Under the pieces are notes generated by a model. It was given only the letters and a program-made list of their open reading frames with translations. It did not search any database and was not told the DNA's origin. Shown in pieces: positions 8,870 through 17,225 of a stretch of DNA of 64,000 nucleotides (the first letter of the stretch is position 1; each line of letters opens with the position of its first letter). The stretch is from Effusibacillus dendaii (lineage in GTDB: Bacteria; Bacillota; Bacilli; Tumebacillales; Effusibacillaceae). The stretch is from NCBI RefSeq assembly GCF_015097055.1, contig NZ_AP023366.1:3189001-3253000 (forward strand), read 5' to 3'. Made by a program: the position numbers and the translations under genes.

Positions 8870-9376
8870 GTGAGTCTGTTCAATCGCATCAAAAATATCC
8901 TGAAACAACCGGAACCGCCAAAGTCTGAGAAAAACATCCTGACGGTGGGACCTGGCGATGTGATCGAAGTTTCCCTGATAACTTACCAGATCACCGGCCG
9001 TACCCGGAATACGCATCGCAATTCGGTTTTTCTGACTTTACAGGACGGGAATAGCATTCGGTATTTGAGTATAGAAGAGCGGGAACGAACATCTTTTGCT
9101 TTGTACAGCCCGATTGACGGCCGTTTGGACTCCTTCAACGAAGTGCCCACAACGATTGAGATGGAGGGTACCGCTTACCACCTGGAGGAACAGTATTCCG
9201 GGAATGTAACGGTGGTGGGGAGGACCCCTTTTTCAAATGGGGGAGAGCAGTACGTTTGGCAGTTTCAGTCGGATGATCGCAAGCTGCTGCGTATCGAGTG
9301 GCAAGATGGTCGGTCCATGTTATACGAAGGAGAGTCGGTGCTTCCTGCAGACGTGCAGGTCCTACGTGGAAGCTAG
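8870..9376 (+). CDS. DUF4178 domain protein
   Basis: This is a soluble protein of 168 residues starting at GTG 8870 with a good ribosome site (GGAAGGGAGA). After a short basic N-terminal helix (MSLFNRIKNILKQ) it is predicted mostly beta: GPGDVIEVSLITYQITGR, SVFLTLQDGN, then YVWQFQSDDRKLLRIEWQDG. This fits the DUF4178 family that accompanies PspA, DUF350 and DUF4247 in Bacillales. No catalytic motif is seen. It is followed after 11 bp by the DUF4247 lipoprotein gene. Confidence 0.8.
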   Translation: MSLFNRIKNILKQPEPPKSEKNILTVGPGDVIEVSLITYQITGRTRNTHRNSVFLTLQDGNSIRYLSIEERERTSFALYSPIDGRLDSFNEVPTTIEMEGTAYHLEEQYSGNVTVVGRTPFSNGGEQYVWQFQSDDRKLLRIEWQDGRSMLYEGESVLPADVQVLRGS

Positions 9377-9387
9377 GGGGTGTCATC

Positions 9388-10080
9388 ATGCAGCGGCTGT
9401 CTAAATATCTGAAGTTATTGGTTGCCTTCGCCCTATCGGTCTCCCTTCTTAGCGGATGCGGAAGCCAACCGGTCAGCGCCTCATATCCATTGGAATCGGT
9501 CACGCAAAATGGGGCGGAAGCTTCCCGGGTTTACCGCGCCGAGAACAAGACGGTCCCGCAAGTGGCGCAGGAACTTGCAGAACAACGGAAGCCGCAGGAG
9601 ATTTCCAAAGAAGATCCTGATCGGATGTTTCTTGTGTACCCGGATGAGTGGTACCATCTGCAGAAAGACCCCCAGAAACCAAGCGATACGCTGATTGAGG
9701 TCGACAGCAAGGAATTCGTCCGCCAGAATTACGCCCCATCCTTCCTGGAGGGGTACATTGTTGGAAGCGTTCTAAGTAATCTGTTTGATTCCTGGAATCG
9801 GTATCCGGGGACGTACCGTGGATACACAAGTAAAGACATTTACAAGCCAAACGTTGACTATCGCTCGCCTACAACACAGGAGAAAAAAGCAATTCCTCCG
9901 ATCACGGTCGAACGAGGTGGATCAATCATCAAGCGTAGCGACAAGCTGAGCGGATCCGGAATATCAATTGGAGCAGACGGGAATGTTTTGAAAAAATCCC
10001 CGAGTACAACTGTTCCGCGCAACAACTCACCCCCGAAAACCAGGGTAGGGGGATTTGGGAAAATCACAAAAAGAAGATAG
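9388..10080 (+). CDS. DUF4247 lipoprotein of pspA operon
   Basis: From ATG 9388 (site AGGGGG) the 230-residue product begins with a lipoprotein signal (ALSVSLLSGC), so it is anchored outside the membrane. The middle fits DUF4247 and the C-terminus is rich in Ser, Thr, Pro and Lys (for example SIIKRSDKLSGSGIS), probably disordered and wall-facing. As the outer member of the PspA-DUF350-DUF4178 set it may report envelope state inward; that role is inference. The frame could extend upstream to 9298, but this would overlap the previous gene. Confidence 0.8.
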   Translation: MQRLSKYLKLLVAFALSVSLLSGCGSQPVSASYPLESVTQNGAEASRVYRAENKTVPQVAQELAEQRKPQEISKEDPDRMFLVYPDEWYHLQKDPQKPSDTLIEVDSKEFVRQNYAPSFLEGYIVGSVLSNLFDSWNRYPGTYRGYTSKDIYKPNVDYRSPTTQEKKAIPPITVERGGSIIKRSDKLSGSGISIGADGNVLKKSPSTTVPRNNSPPKTRVGGFGKITKRR

Positions 10081-10099
10081 GGGACAACTTGAAGCAACC

Positions 10100-10167
10100 G
10101 ACCTCTCCGTGTTTATCGGAGAGGTCCAGCCTGTAGACAAAGTTCCGCAAGGAACAAGGTCTACAGG
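10100..10167. repeat. Two adjacent hairpins at IS remnant boundary
   Basis: GACCTCTCC...GGAGAGGTC (10100-10126) is followed by a nested palindrome: CCTGTAGAC (10130-10138), inner GTTCC-GCAA-GGAAC, then GTCTACAGG (10159-10167). The first probably terminates the pspA operon. The second borders a transposase remnant and may be the end of the element. Confidence 0.6.
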
Positions 10168-10169
10168 TT

Positions 10170-10395
10170 TCTTGACCCATACTTGGAGTGCAACCACGGT
10201 AAAGCTCGTTTGTGCGAGGCGTGCCCGGATCCGGTTGAGTCCATATTTGCGCTTTTCCTCGCCAAACTTGCCTTCTATGGCATTTCTCTTCGTTGCATCT
10301 TGATAGGCAATCCGTTTCAGTTCCTTTGCCTCTTCGTTTCTTGACGGACGCCCCCGTTTAGGGCCTCTGAGCCGGATCTTGCGCCTTTTCCTCAA
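10170..10395 (-). pseudogene. IS5/IS1182-type transposase, C-terminal remnant
   Basis: On the minus strand about 75 residues resemble the end of DDE transposases of the IS5/IS1182 type: KIRLRGPKRGRPSRNEE, then the family signature IEGKFGEEKRKYGLNRIRA with its Glu, and ALQVWVKK. The rest of the gene is missing and the frame runs on into hairpin sequence. It is therefore a dead fragment, marking past insertion between the pspA operon and the zinc-ribbon gene. Confidence 0.75.
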
Positions 10396-10829
10396 CTTTT
10401 CAACTTATAGCCACAATTTGGACAAAAGGTAGCATCTTTCGGTACAGATGCATTGCAGTTGGGGCAGGTTGCCGGTTGCGGTTGAAGATTTGAACCGCAG
10501 TTGTAACAAAACTTATGAGTCGAACCATTTTCTTCCCCGCAATTTGGACAGATAATGGTCGAACCCGTTTTCGGGATGGAAGCAGGTGGTTGGGGCGGCG
10601 CATAATCGGGTTCTCGATAATGATCATTATCGTGTCCGTAATTATGACCTCCATGACCAACTAAATGACGGGAAAAATCTGATATTGCTAGCACCTCTTC
10701 TCTCACATTATGATAAGTGTTTTTAATACAATTTAGTATCTCCTTGTGTTTGATTCGTTTAACATATCTTTCTTGGGATCTTTTGAATTCGGCATGTTCA
10801 ATCAGTTTGTTGTGAGCGGTCCATTCCAT
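10392..10829 (-). CDS. Double zinc-ribbon protein
   Basis: About 145 residues. The N-terminal half is basic and helical. A His/Gly/Asp-rich linker (GHGGHNYGHDNDHY) leads to two C-terminal zinc ribbons, CPNCG...CYNCG and CPNCN...CPNCG, which together form a double zinc ribbon of the DZANK type. Such modules usually mediate protein or nucleic-acid contacts; no enzyme domain is present. The start at 10829 overlaps the upstream rhodanese gene by 28 bp and has a weak site, so the true N-terminus is uncertain and may be truncated. Confidence 0.65.
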   Translation of the reverse strand: MEWTAHNKLIEHAEFKRSQERYVKRIKHKEILNCIKNTYHNVREEVLAISDFSRHLVGHGGHNYGHDNDHYREPDYAPPQPPASIPKTGSTIICPNCGEENGSTHKFCYNCGSNLQPQPATCPNCNASVPKDATFCPNCGYKLKS

Positions 10830-11221
10830 GCCGCCATTCCGCCTTTCAGATTGGAGACATTCTGACCCCCTCGTTGCACCAGCATCTGACTGGCCACATC
10901 GCCCATCGGTCCTGTGTGGCAAACAAAGACGACTGGCTTGTTCGAGGAAACTTCGTTTATGCGTTTCTCGAAATCTTGAAACGGTATATTGATAGCACCT
11001 GGAATATGACCCTTTGCATACAGGAATGGCTCACGAAGGTCGATGATTTGCATGTCCTTCTTTTGATTCACTAAGGGAACCAACTCAGCAGAGGTCACCA
11101 TCGCATATCCTTCCCCGGAAACAGACTTCGCTTCCTGTGAACTCGACCATTGATTCCACCCGACGATTGCCCCTCCACCAAGAACCACAACCAATCCAAG
11201 AATCACTGCACTGCGTTTCAC
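10802..11221 (-). CDS. Membrane-anchored rhodanese-like protein
   Basis: The product has 139 residues, an N-terminal membrane anchor or uncleaved signal (AVILGLVVVLGGGAIVGWNQW) and one rhodanese domain. Its landmarks are LREPFLYAKGHIPGAINIP and the active-site loop VCHTGPMG, whose Cys would carry a persulfide. This places sulfur transfer or thiol redox chemistry on the outer face of the membrane. A MerT-like gene with an in-frame TGA lies just upstream on the same strand, so this may be a small metal/thiol operon. Confidence 0.85.
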   Translation of the reverse strand: MKRSAVILGLVVVLGGGAIVGWNQWSSSQEAKSVSGEGYAMVTSAELVPLVNQKKDMQIIDLREPFLYAKGHIPGAINIPFQDFEKRINEVSSNKPVVFVCHTGPMGDVASQMLVQRGGQNVSNLKGGMAAWNGPLTTN

Positions 11222-11257
11222 GGTCTTCCACTCCTTCCATCTATTATGGGCGAGGCT

Positions 11258-11575
11258 TTATCCCCTGAATACCCCATTTGCATAGGCAAGATAACCAATC
11301 GAAAATAATGTCATAATCGTTGACAGTATGAGCGTTACCAAGCCGGACTTCCGTTTCCACGATTTTGATTTCCACGCCATCATATACGCCAGAAGAAGAG
11401 ATCCGATCGAAAGCCCCAAAAACCAATATTGATATTGAAAGAAAAATGCTGTCGTAGCAAATGCTATACCACTCAGACCGAGCGGCAAAATCAATAGGGG
11501 GGCAAGTCATGCCAGACAAGAAAACCATGACAAAACAAGCGCCATCTTGGAGACAAATTGATTTTTCGGTTTCAA
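11258..11575 (-). pseudogene. MerT-like small membrane protein with in-frame TGA
   Basis: TTG 11575 has a good ribosome site (GAGGCGGTGAG). It opens a frame reading MKPKNQFVSKMALVLSWFS, then CLA, a TGA at 11507-11509, then LAPLLILPLGLSGIAFA and two more membrane helices. The architecture resembles MerT-type transporters, in which Cys residues occur in the first helix at this place. The reading on both sides of the TGA is clean. It is either a pseudogene or a UGA-decoded (Sec/Cys) protein; restart at TTG 11494 would give a 78-residue two-helix protein. The Cys assignment is inference. Confidence 0.5.
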
Positions 11576-11762
11576 GAATCTCACCGCCTCACATTTCGAT
11601 TTGGACTATTTAGTAACGGAATGCTTTAGTTTCAGTATAATAAACAAATATGAAGATTCTATGATCAAAAATGATTTCTTAACACTATCACCTTGGTCAA
11701 ACATAGGAATTCTGTACAACGTACCCAATTACAGAAAGGAATGTGAGAACATAACCCCCGAA

Positions 11763-12147
11763 ATGACCATGGTTTCCACTGAAAAGTATCAGGCCTGAAT
11801 TGAGGCATGTAGAGCGTGCCTCACCGAATGTGAAAAATGCGCTACGTCCTGTTGCCGAATGCTTCCCACTTTAGCGCCTGTGTTGAACTCTGCCGGGATT
11901 GCGCTGACATCTGCCAGTTGTCGACCCAGTTCATGTCAAGACACAGTCGCTTTGCGAAACAGGTCTGCCAACTTTGCGCAACCATCTGCGATGCCTATGC
12001 GGTTGAATGTGGCAAACAGACAATTCGACTTGCCAAAGCTGTGCGGAGGCGTGTCGGCGGTGTGCGGAAGAATGCCGTAAAATGGCGTGCCAAAACTGTC
12101 ACCGGTTTGCACGCCATTTTCATTACAATATGTGTATTGAACCCTAA
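11763..12147 (+). pseudogene. Four-helix copper storage protein (Csp/DUF326), broken
   Basis: The remnant is homologous to the intact gene at 21217-21564. The first frame reads EKYQA, TGA (11796-11798), IEACRACLTECEKCATSC. A second frame continues CVELCRDCADICQLSTQFMS to CQLCATICDAYAVEC. A third gives CQSCAEACRRCAEECRKMA. At least two indels plus the TGA, which lies at the first conserved Cys, break the gene; one further core Cys is Tyr. Intact relatives bind many Cu(I) ions through Cys lining a four-helix bundle. Confidence 0.85.
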
Positions 12148-12202
12148 AACGGAACCCCTTAGAAGTTACGCTCTGCCTTATATTTCGCAGTTCGTCGCTC
12201 AC

Positions 12203-13070
12203 TCATTTCACATATTTAACCACTACCATCAGCCCTCCCGGCTCTACATCGGTGTTTGTCGTATGATGGGGTTCGTGGCAGTGGAACACCCACTAGCCTG
12301 GATGTCGGCAATAAAGTCAATATCATAGGTTTCCCCCGGATTCACCGAGCTGTATTTACAATTAGTGGATTTTTCAAAGCATGCCCGTCCTTTGCAATCA
12401 TTCGAAAATCAGGCCTGTGCAGGTGCATAGGATGGATGCCATTACTGATATTGGCCAGACGGATCCGAACCAGTTCCCCTTCTTTCACTTCAAAGGGAGT
12501 CGTATCCGGGAAAGACTTTCCGTTGATGGTCCAATAATTGTAATTCATTCCCGAGATTGAGCTTCCTGCATTTTCACCAGGCTGCTTCGAGGGCATATTC
12601 ATGCCGCCTAACGGAGGTTTCTGGGGATCTTTGTTTTCCATACTGTGTTCGATCATACTGCGAATATCGCCTTTCTTTTTCAGCGGATCGAGTTGTCCCT
12701 TTGACATGCTAGGCATTCGTTCTTGACCTGTTCGTTGTCCAGCGGGCTGGTTTGGAATGTTCCATCCCCCAAATAACATGATATACTCCCGGTCGTGTTT
12801 CAACCGCTGGGTTTCATTTTGCGGATCGATGATCAGAAGGCCCCTATAACTCCTTGTCAATCTGTGGAATACTCCTAAAGTGCGAATGATACATATATGT
12901 CTTAGCAATAAATTTATATGTAAACGTCTCACCGGGTTTGATTGCATTCTGCGTGAAGGAAGGCACACCATCCATCTTGTTCGGAACATGCAAACCGTGC
13001 CAGTGAATTGCAGTCTCTTCCGGTAAACTGTTTTTTAGGATAACTCGTATGATATCTCCTTCGGAACTCC
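12203..13070 (-). pseudogene. Two-domain multicopper oxidase, broken
   Basis: Read on the minus strand in pieces, it shows all four copper motifs of the family: IHWHG, MYHSH, HPMHLH and FHCHEPHH. It resembles the intact oxidase at 21661-22617. The frame changes after the YHSH region (about 12850) and again near 12310, where a TAG also occurs before WVFHCH; the N-terminus is missing. It ends in VVVKYVK at 12203. It is clearly a decayed copper or phenol oxidase gene, lying with the broken copper storage protein gene in one decaying block. Confidence 0.88.
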
Positions 13071-13124
13071 CTTTCTTACTTGGGCATCAAATCTAAACTC
13101 ACACATTGAGTGTGGGCGAGTACA

Positions 13125-13238
13125 TTATTTTTTCTGGTTCTGGTTCTGATCCTGATTCATATCCATACCCGCCATGTTTTTATCCATTTTTTGATCATTT
13201 GTTCGCACATAAATTTGCACGAAAAACAGTGATCCCAT
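13125..13238 (-). CDS. Short Met/Gln/Asn-rich ORF, possible remnant
   Basis: A 37-residue frame ends in MDKNMAGMDMNQDQNQNQ, the same Met-Asp-Met style as the lipoprotein at 18745-18993 and the Met-rich insert of the large multicopper oxidase. There is no signal peptide and the ribosome site is poor, so it is most likely the tail of a lost copper-binding lipoprotein that stood upstream of the broken oxidase. The composition is unusual for random sequence. Confidence 0.35.
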   Translation of the reverse strand: MGSLFFVQIYVRTNDQKMDKNMAGMDMNQDQNQNQKK

Positions 13239-13458
13239 ACAGTACCCTTTTGCGTTGATCCGGGAGAACGCTACGTTGGCTGACCGAACAAACAAAGACC
13301 CGAAAAGATCGGCATAATTACTGTGAATCTGTAGTGAATATATTGTGAATTCACACGAGTCTTCATAATTTCTACATATAGTGATTCTATAATAAAAAAT
13401 ATTTTACACACTGAGACGTATACATGTTCGGATGCGATGGGAAGGAGCGAACGCGAAT

Positions 13459-13665
13459 ATGAAGGGAATAGTAAAATGGTTCTGTCCAGACAAGGGATAC
13501 GGATTCATACGTTCAAATAGTGGCGATGATGTGTTTGTTCATCTGCGGGAAGTGAAGAAAAGCGGAATGCGTCAGCTTGACGAAGGCCAAAAGATTGAGT
13601 TCGAGTTGCAACAGAGTAAGAAGGGGAAATTTGCTGTCAACCTTGTGAATTTATGGCCAATCTAA
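13459..13665 (+). CDS. Cold-shock domain protein
   Basis: The product has 68 residues and one cold-shock (OB-fold) domain: MKGIVKWFCPDKGYGFIRS (RNP1-like KGYGFI), then DVFVHLREV (RNP2-like VFVH). It binds single-stranded RNA or DNA and acts as an RNA chaperone. Basic and aromatic surface residues are kept, although the usual FNAEKG is replaced by FCPDKG. ATG 13459 has the site GGAAGGAG. It stands alone between the decayed copper block and a DedA gene. Confidence 0.9.
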   Translation: MKGIVKWFCPDKGYGFIRSNSGDDVFVHLREVKKSGMRQLDEGQKIEFELQQSKKGKFAVNLVNLWPI

Positions 13666-13847
13666 TCCAACTGATGGTGTCAGAGATGACAAGGGTCAAA
13701 GCGCAAATGGAAAACAAGGTATTTATTTTATGAAAAGAGCCATACAATCATTTTCTGTCTTCCTTTACAATTGCAGGAGATCTTTCGAAAACCATCATTT
13801 GAAGGATCCCTTTTATTTTGGGGATTCAGGTATGACACATCCAGGCG

Positions 13848-14468
13848 ATGGAGGACAATCATTTGATCCAAGACCTGCTATTGCGTTTCTTTGCTGACTA
13901 TGGATATATCGGATTATTTGCGGCTCTCATTCTTGGCATTGTCGGACTTCCTTTGCCAGACGAGTTGTTGATGCTGTTTGCCGGTTTTATGGTTTCGAAA
14001 GGTGAACTCCGATTTGTTCCCACAGTGCTGGTTGCGCTTTCCGGAAGCATGATTGGGATATCCCTCAGCTATTTTATCGGATATCGGTTTGGCTTTCCCC
14101 TTCTTGAGAAGTATGGCCGGAGAATTCATTTGACCCCGGAGAAACTTGAGAAAGCCGAGCGGTGGTTCAGTCGCTTTGGCAAATTCACGGTCACCTTCGG
14201 TTACTTTTTCCCTGGCATTCGTCATATCACTTCGTTGTCTGCGGGAATCAGCAAGTGGTCTTACGGTACATTATTTCTTTATGCTTTCCCAGGGGCGCTG
14301 ATTTGGGTGTTCACTTTTATTCCACTGGGCATCCACTTGCAAGAAGATTGGCGTATTGTTGCGGGAATTGTCCGGAAATTCACTTGGGGGATTGTGATTG
14401 TTGTGGTGGCTCTGGCCATGGTCGGATGGAGAATACAAAGGCGGTTAAAAAAACGACGTGCCGGATAA
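13848..14468 (+). CDS. DedA-family membrane protein
   Basis: A polytopic membrane protein of 206 residues. It shows DedA features: GIVGLPLPDELLMLFAGF with the acidic re-entrant motif, GSMIGISLSYFIGYRFG, and the conserved Arg/Gly segment FFPGIRHITSLSAGIS. DedA proteins are proton-dependent lipid flippases or membrane-homeostasis factors (C55-phosphate or phosphatidylethanolamine scrambling in known members). The ATG follows a weak GGCGATGGAGG site. It appears monocistronic. Confidence 0.88.
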   Translation: MEDNHLIQDLLLRFFADYGYIGLFAALILGIVGLPLPDELLMLFAGFMVSKGELRFVPTVLVALSGSMIGISLSYFIGYRFGFPLLEKYGRRIHLTPEKLEKAERWFSRFGKFTVTFGYFFPGIRHITSLSAGISKWSYGTLFLYAFPGALIWVFTFIPLGIHLQEDWRIVAGIVRKFTWGIVIVVVALAMVGWRIQRRLKKRRAG

Positions 14469-14640
14469 TTTTTATTCGGAAACAGCCATTTGGTTTGCCT
14501 GAATTGTGACTGGTCTAACGTTCGGACTGTTTGTGGCGTTTTAGAAACGCTCTTACATTGTTGAAGAAGAAGGGATTGGGCCGCAAGGTCTTATTTATAG
14601 CCGTTTCGGTGAATCTCAAATGACTCGGGGTATCAGATAT

Positions 14641-14682
14641 AAAAAAGCCGCCTTTGTCGCAGGTGCCTGCGCGCAAAGGCGG
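14641..14682 (-). terminator. Terminator of large multicopper oxidase gene
   Basis: On the minus strand CCGCCTTTG...CAAAGGCGG forms a 9-bp stem with a GC-rich inner loop, followed by a run of six T. It lies 15 bp after the stop of the oxidase gene. Confidence 0.88.
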
Positions 14683-14696
14683 TTGTTTGTCATCAT

Positions 14697-16403
14697 TTAT
14701 TCCGGGATATTGCCCGCGTTGGGATCGACTGTAAAATTAGGTTTGTATCCTGAATACTTGACTTCTGTTACCATGCCGTTTGCCGCATGGCCGAGATCAT
14801 GACAGTGGAACATCCAGTCGCCGGGGTTGTCTGCTTTAAACGCGATCACGTACTCTTCGCCCGGCAGCACGTTAAGCGTGTCTTTCATTAACGGAGCGCC
14901 TGTCACCGGTTGGCCGTTTTTGCTCAACACCTGGAAGAAGTGACCGTGCAAGTGCATCGGGTGAATGTCTTTCGGTGATTTATTGACCAATGTCACTTTG
15001 ACCAGATCCCCCTCTTTTACATTGACGGGTGGAGCGTCCGGGAATGTTTTTCCGTTAATCGTAAATTTCATTCCGTTCGGCCCCGTAGCAGTGTTTAGTT
15101 CCATATTGTACTCGACGTCAAATTTGTCGTTCAGACTGAATTGACCTTTGCTTGCTTCTCCGTATTTGGTAATGTCCAAGACTGGAATTTCTGTATTATC
15201 AGGCTTTGCTTGTTGTCCGCTTACGCCTTCATACATAATCGGAATCGCCAATCCTTTTGCGCCCGGGTTTTTGCTGTGTTCTTCCAACAACCAGTTACCG
15301 GGGTTATCGGCGGTAAATTCGATGTCATACCGTTCGCCTGGTGCAATGTTCAACAATTGCCCGCCCACCAAGGGAGGATTGTTGACCGGCTGCCCGTCGG
15401 TGGATACGATTTTAAAATCGTGACCCTGCAGGTGCAGCGGATGTGAAATGTATCCGGCGTTGATCAGACGGATTCGGACTTTATCGCCTTTTTTCACTTG
15501 CAACGGTTGAATGGCAGAGCCCGACTTGCCGTTCGCCGTGTAAATGGTATACATCAGGGGCATCATTTCGGAATCGCTCATGCCGCTCATGTCCATGCCC
15601 CCCATGTTCATGCCGCCATGACCGCCTTTTGCAGTGGAACCGCCGCTGTTCATATTCATGCCTGATTGGGAGTTACCACCCATGTTCATATTGCTGTGAT
15701 CCATGTTCATGCCGCCCATGTTAGTGCTACCTTTTGAATCGTTGGAGCCTGACTGGGAGGTTCCCATGTTCATTCCGCCGTGGCTCATTCCCGGCATGCC
15801 ATTGCCCGGCATCCACTCATCAAGTACAACTGTGTAGTCGCGGTCCACTTTCGGTTCGTTTTTCGGCTCGACAATAAACGAGCCGTACAGGCCCATGTCC
15901 ACCTGGTTCAGAGAGTCCTGATGTGAGTGGTACCAGTAGGTGCCCGGTACGTCCGCCTTGAATTGATACGTAAAGCTTTGTCCCGGCTGCACCGCGTTCA
16001 TGGTCACGCCTGGAATTCCGTCCTGACTATTGGGGACAGGCACACCGTGCCAGTGGATGGTCACTGGCACGCTTAACTCGTTTTTCAGAACGACTTGAAT
16101 CTGTTCCCCTTGTTTGACCCTGATTTGCGGTCCAGGAACAGTTCCGTTAAACGTCCATACGTCTTTTGTTGTCTGACCGTCGATTTGCAATTTGGCCGGT
16201 TTCGCTGTCAGCGTAAATTTGTTGCCGGTCAAAACGTCAAACGGCGGCTTTGTGGAAACGTTCTGCAATCCAGGCGTGGTCATACTGCCGCCCATGCCCG
16301 CCATTTTGGCCGACTGTACTTGTTTGTTACCGAAATAGATGGCAACGACTGCAAGGACCAAGACGGCCACAATCGTATAAATAATCGGTTTCTTTTTGTT
16401 CAT
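14697..16403 (-). CDS. Multicopper oxidase with Met-rich insert
   Basis: The 568-residue product has an N-terminal membrane anchor or signal (PIIYTIVAVLVLAVVAIYF) and three cupredoxin domains. Copper ligands appear in order: IHWHG, WYHSH, HPLHLQGH, HPMHLHGHFF and the type 1 site FHCHDLGH. A Met/Gly/Asn/His-rich insert near residues 205-275 (repeated GGMNMG, MDHSNMNM) resembles the Met-rich element of CueO, which binds Cu(I). It probably oxidises Cu(I) to less toxic Cu(II) outside the cell. Divergent from a two-component system, with a shared box between them. Confidence 0.95.
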   Translation of the reverse strand: MNKKKPIIYTIVAVLVLAVVAIYFGNKQVQSAKMAGMGGSMTTPGLQNVSTKPPFDVLTGNKFTLTAKPAKLQIDGQTTKDVWTFNGTVPGPQIRVKQGEQIQVVLKNELSVPVTIHWHGVPVPNSQDGIPGVTMNAVQPGQSFTYQFKADVPGTYWYHSHQDSLNQVDMGLYGSFIVEPKNEPKVDRDYTVVLDEWMPGNGMPGMSHGGMNMGTSQSGSNDSKGSTNMGGMNMDHSNMNMGGNSQSGMNMNSGGSTAKGGHGGMNMGGMDMSGMSDSEMMPLMYTIYTANGKSGSAIQPLQVKKGDKVRIRLINAGYISHPLHLQGHDFKIVSTDGQPVNNPPLVGGQLLNIAPGERYDIEFTADNPGNWLLEEHSKNPGAKGLAIPIMYEGVSGQQAKPDNTEIPVLDITKYGEASKGQFSLNDKFDVEYNMELNTATGPNGMKFTINGKTFPDAPPVNVKEGDLVKVTLVNKSPKDIHPMHLHGHFFQVLSKNGQPVTGAPLMKDTLNVLPGEEYVIAFKADNPGDWMFHCHDLGHAANGMVTEVKYSGYKPNFTVDPNAGNIPE

Positions 16404-16475
16404 AACGATCCCCTTTCTGATTGATCTGGTTAATTGGTTTTACCCATCAAACACATGATAAGGAGAAAGTATGCA

Positions 16476-16486
16476 AAAATTGTGCA
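16476..16486. promoter_or_regulatory. Shared box TGCACAATTTT (minus) between oxidase and regulator
   Basis: The minus strand reads TGCACAATTTT, followed in the same phase by TGCATACTTTC, giving an 11-bp direct repeat as bound by OmpR-type regulators. The same 11-mer occurs upstream of the Met-rich lipoprotein gene at 18665-18675. Confidence 0.5.
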
Positions 16487-16550
16487 GAACCTTTAAAAAA
16501 TCTGTTAACATAAAAGCCAGTCAGTAATCTAATGGGTGGAGAGTTGATCG

Positions 16551-17225
16551 ATGGCACGTATACTGATTGTCGATGACGAACAACCGATGCGAGAATTGAT
16601 CCAATTTTATCTAGTTCAAAACGGATTTGAAACGGTTTTGGCGGCTAGCGGCAAGGAAGCGCTGTCGCAGTTGCTGGAAAATGCGTACGATCTGATGATC
16701 GTGGACTGGATGATGCCGGAGATGGATGGTCTTGAATTGTGCCAACAAATTCGACGCTTCAGTCAGATCCCGATCATTATGCTGACAGCCCGCAACCAAT
16801 TGGAAGATAAGGTGGAAGGATTTGAAAAAGGGGCGGATGATTATCTGTCGAAACCGTTTGAAGAAGCGGAGCTGATCGCCCGCATTAAAGCGTTGTTGCG
16901 ACGCGCTCGATCCCAACAAGCTGAGCAGGATCCGATCCTTCGTTATAAGGATCTGACGCTGAACGAGAAATCTTATGAAGTCGTTTATCGTAATCAAGTT
17001 GTTTTATTGACCGCCCATGAGTTCGAGTTGTTAAAATTTATGATGAAACATGTAGGACAAGTTTTGAGCCGGGAGCAGATGATTGAAAATGTGTGGGGAT
17101 TTGATTTTGAAGGGGACAATCGAACGGTGGATTCTCACATTCGTAATTTGCGATCGAAACTGAAAAGTGCTGGAGGAGCCGATTTTATCAAAACGGTGTG
17201 GGGAGTGGGCTATAAACTGAAATGA
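16551..17225 (+). CDS. OmpR-family response regulator
   Basis: The product has 224 residues. The receiver domain (1-115) has the acidic pocket VDDEQP, the phospho-acceptor Asp in LMIVDWMMPEMDG and the Lys in LSKPFE. The winged-helix DNA-binding domain (125-224) has LTAHEFELLKFMMKH and VGYKLK. The gene overlaps its histidine kinase by 4 bp. The surrounding oxidase, Met-rich lipoprotein and thiol-redox genes suggest a response to copper or envelope oxidative stress; this is inference from context. Confidence 0.95.
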   Translation: MARILIVDDEQPMRELIQFYLVQNGFETVLAASGKEALSQLLENAYDLMIVDWMMPEMDGLELCQQIRRFSQIPIIMLTARNQLEDKVEGFEKGADDYLSKPFEEAELIARIKALLRRARSQQAEQDPILRYKDLTLNEKSYEVVYRNQVVLLTAHEFELLKFMMKHVGQVLSREQMIENVWGFDFEGDNRTVDSHIRNLRSKLKSAGGADFIKTVWGVGYKLK

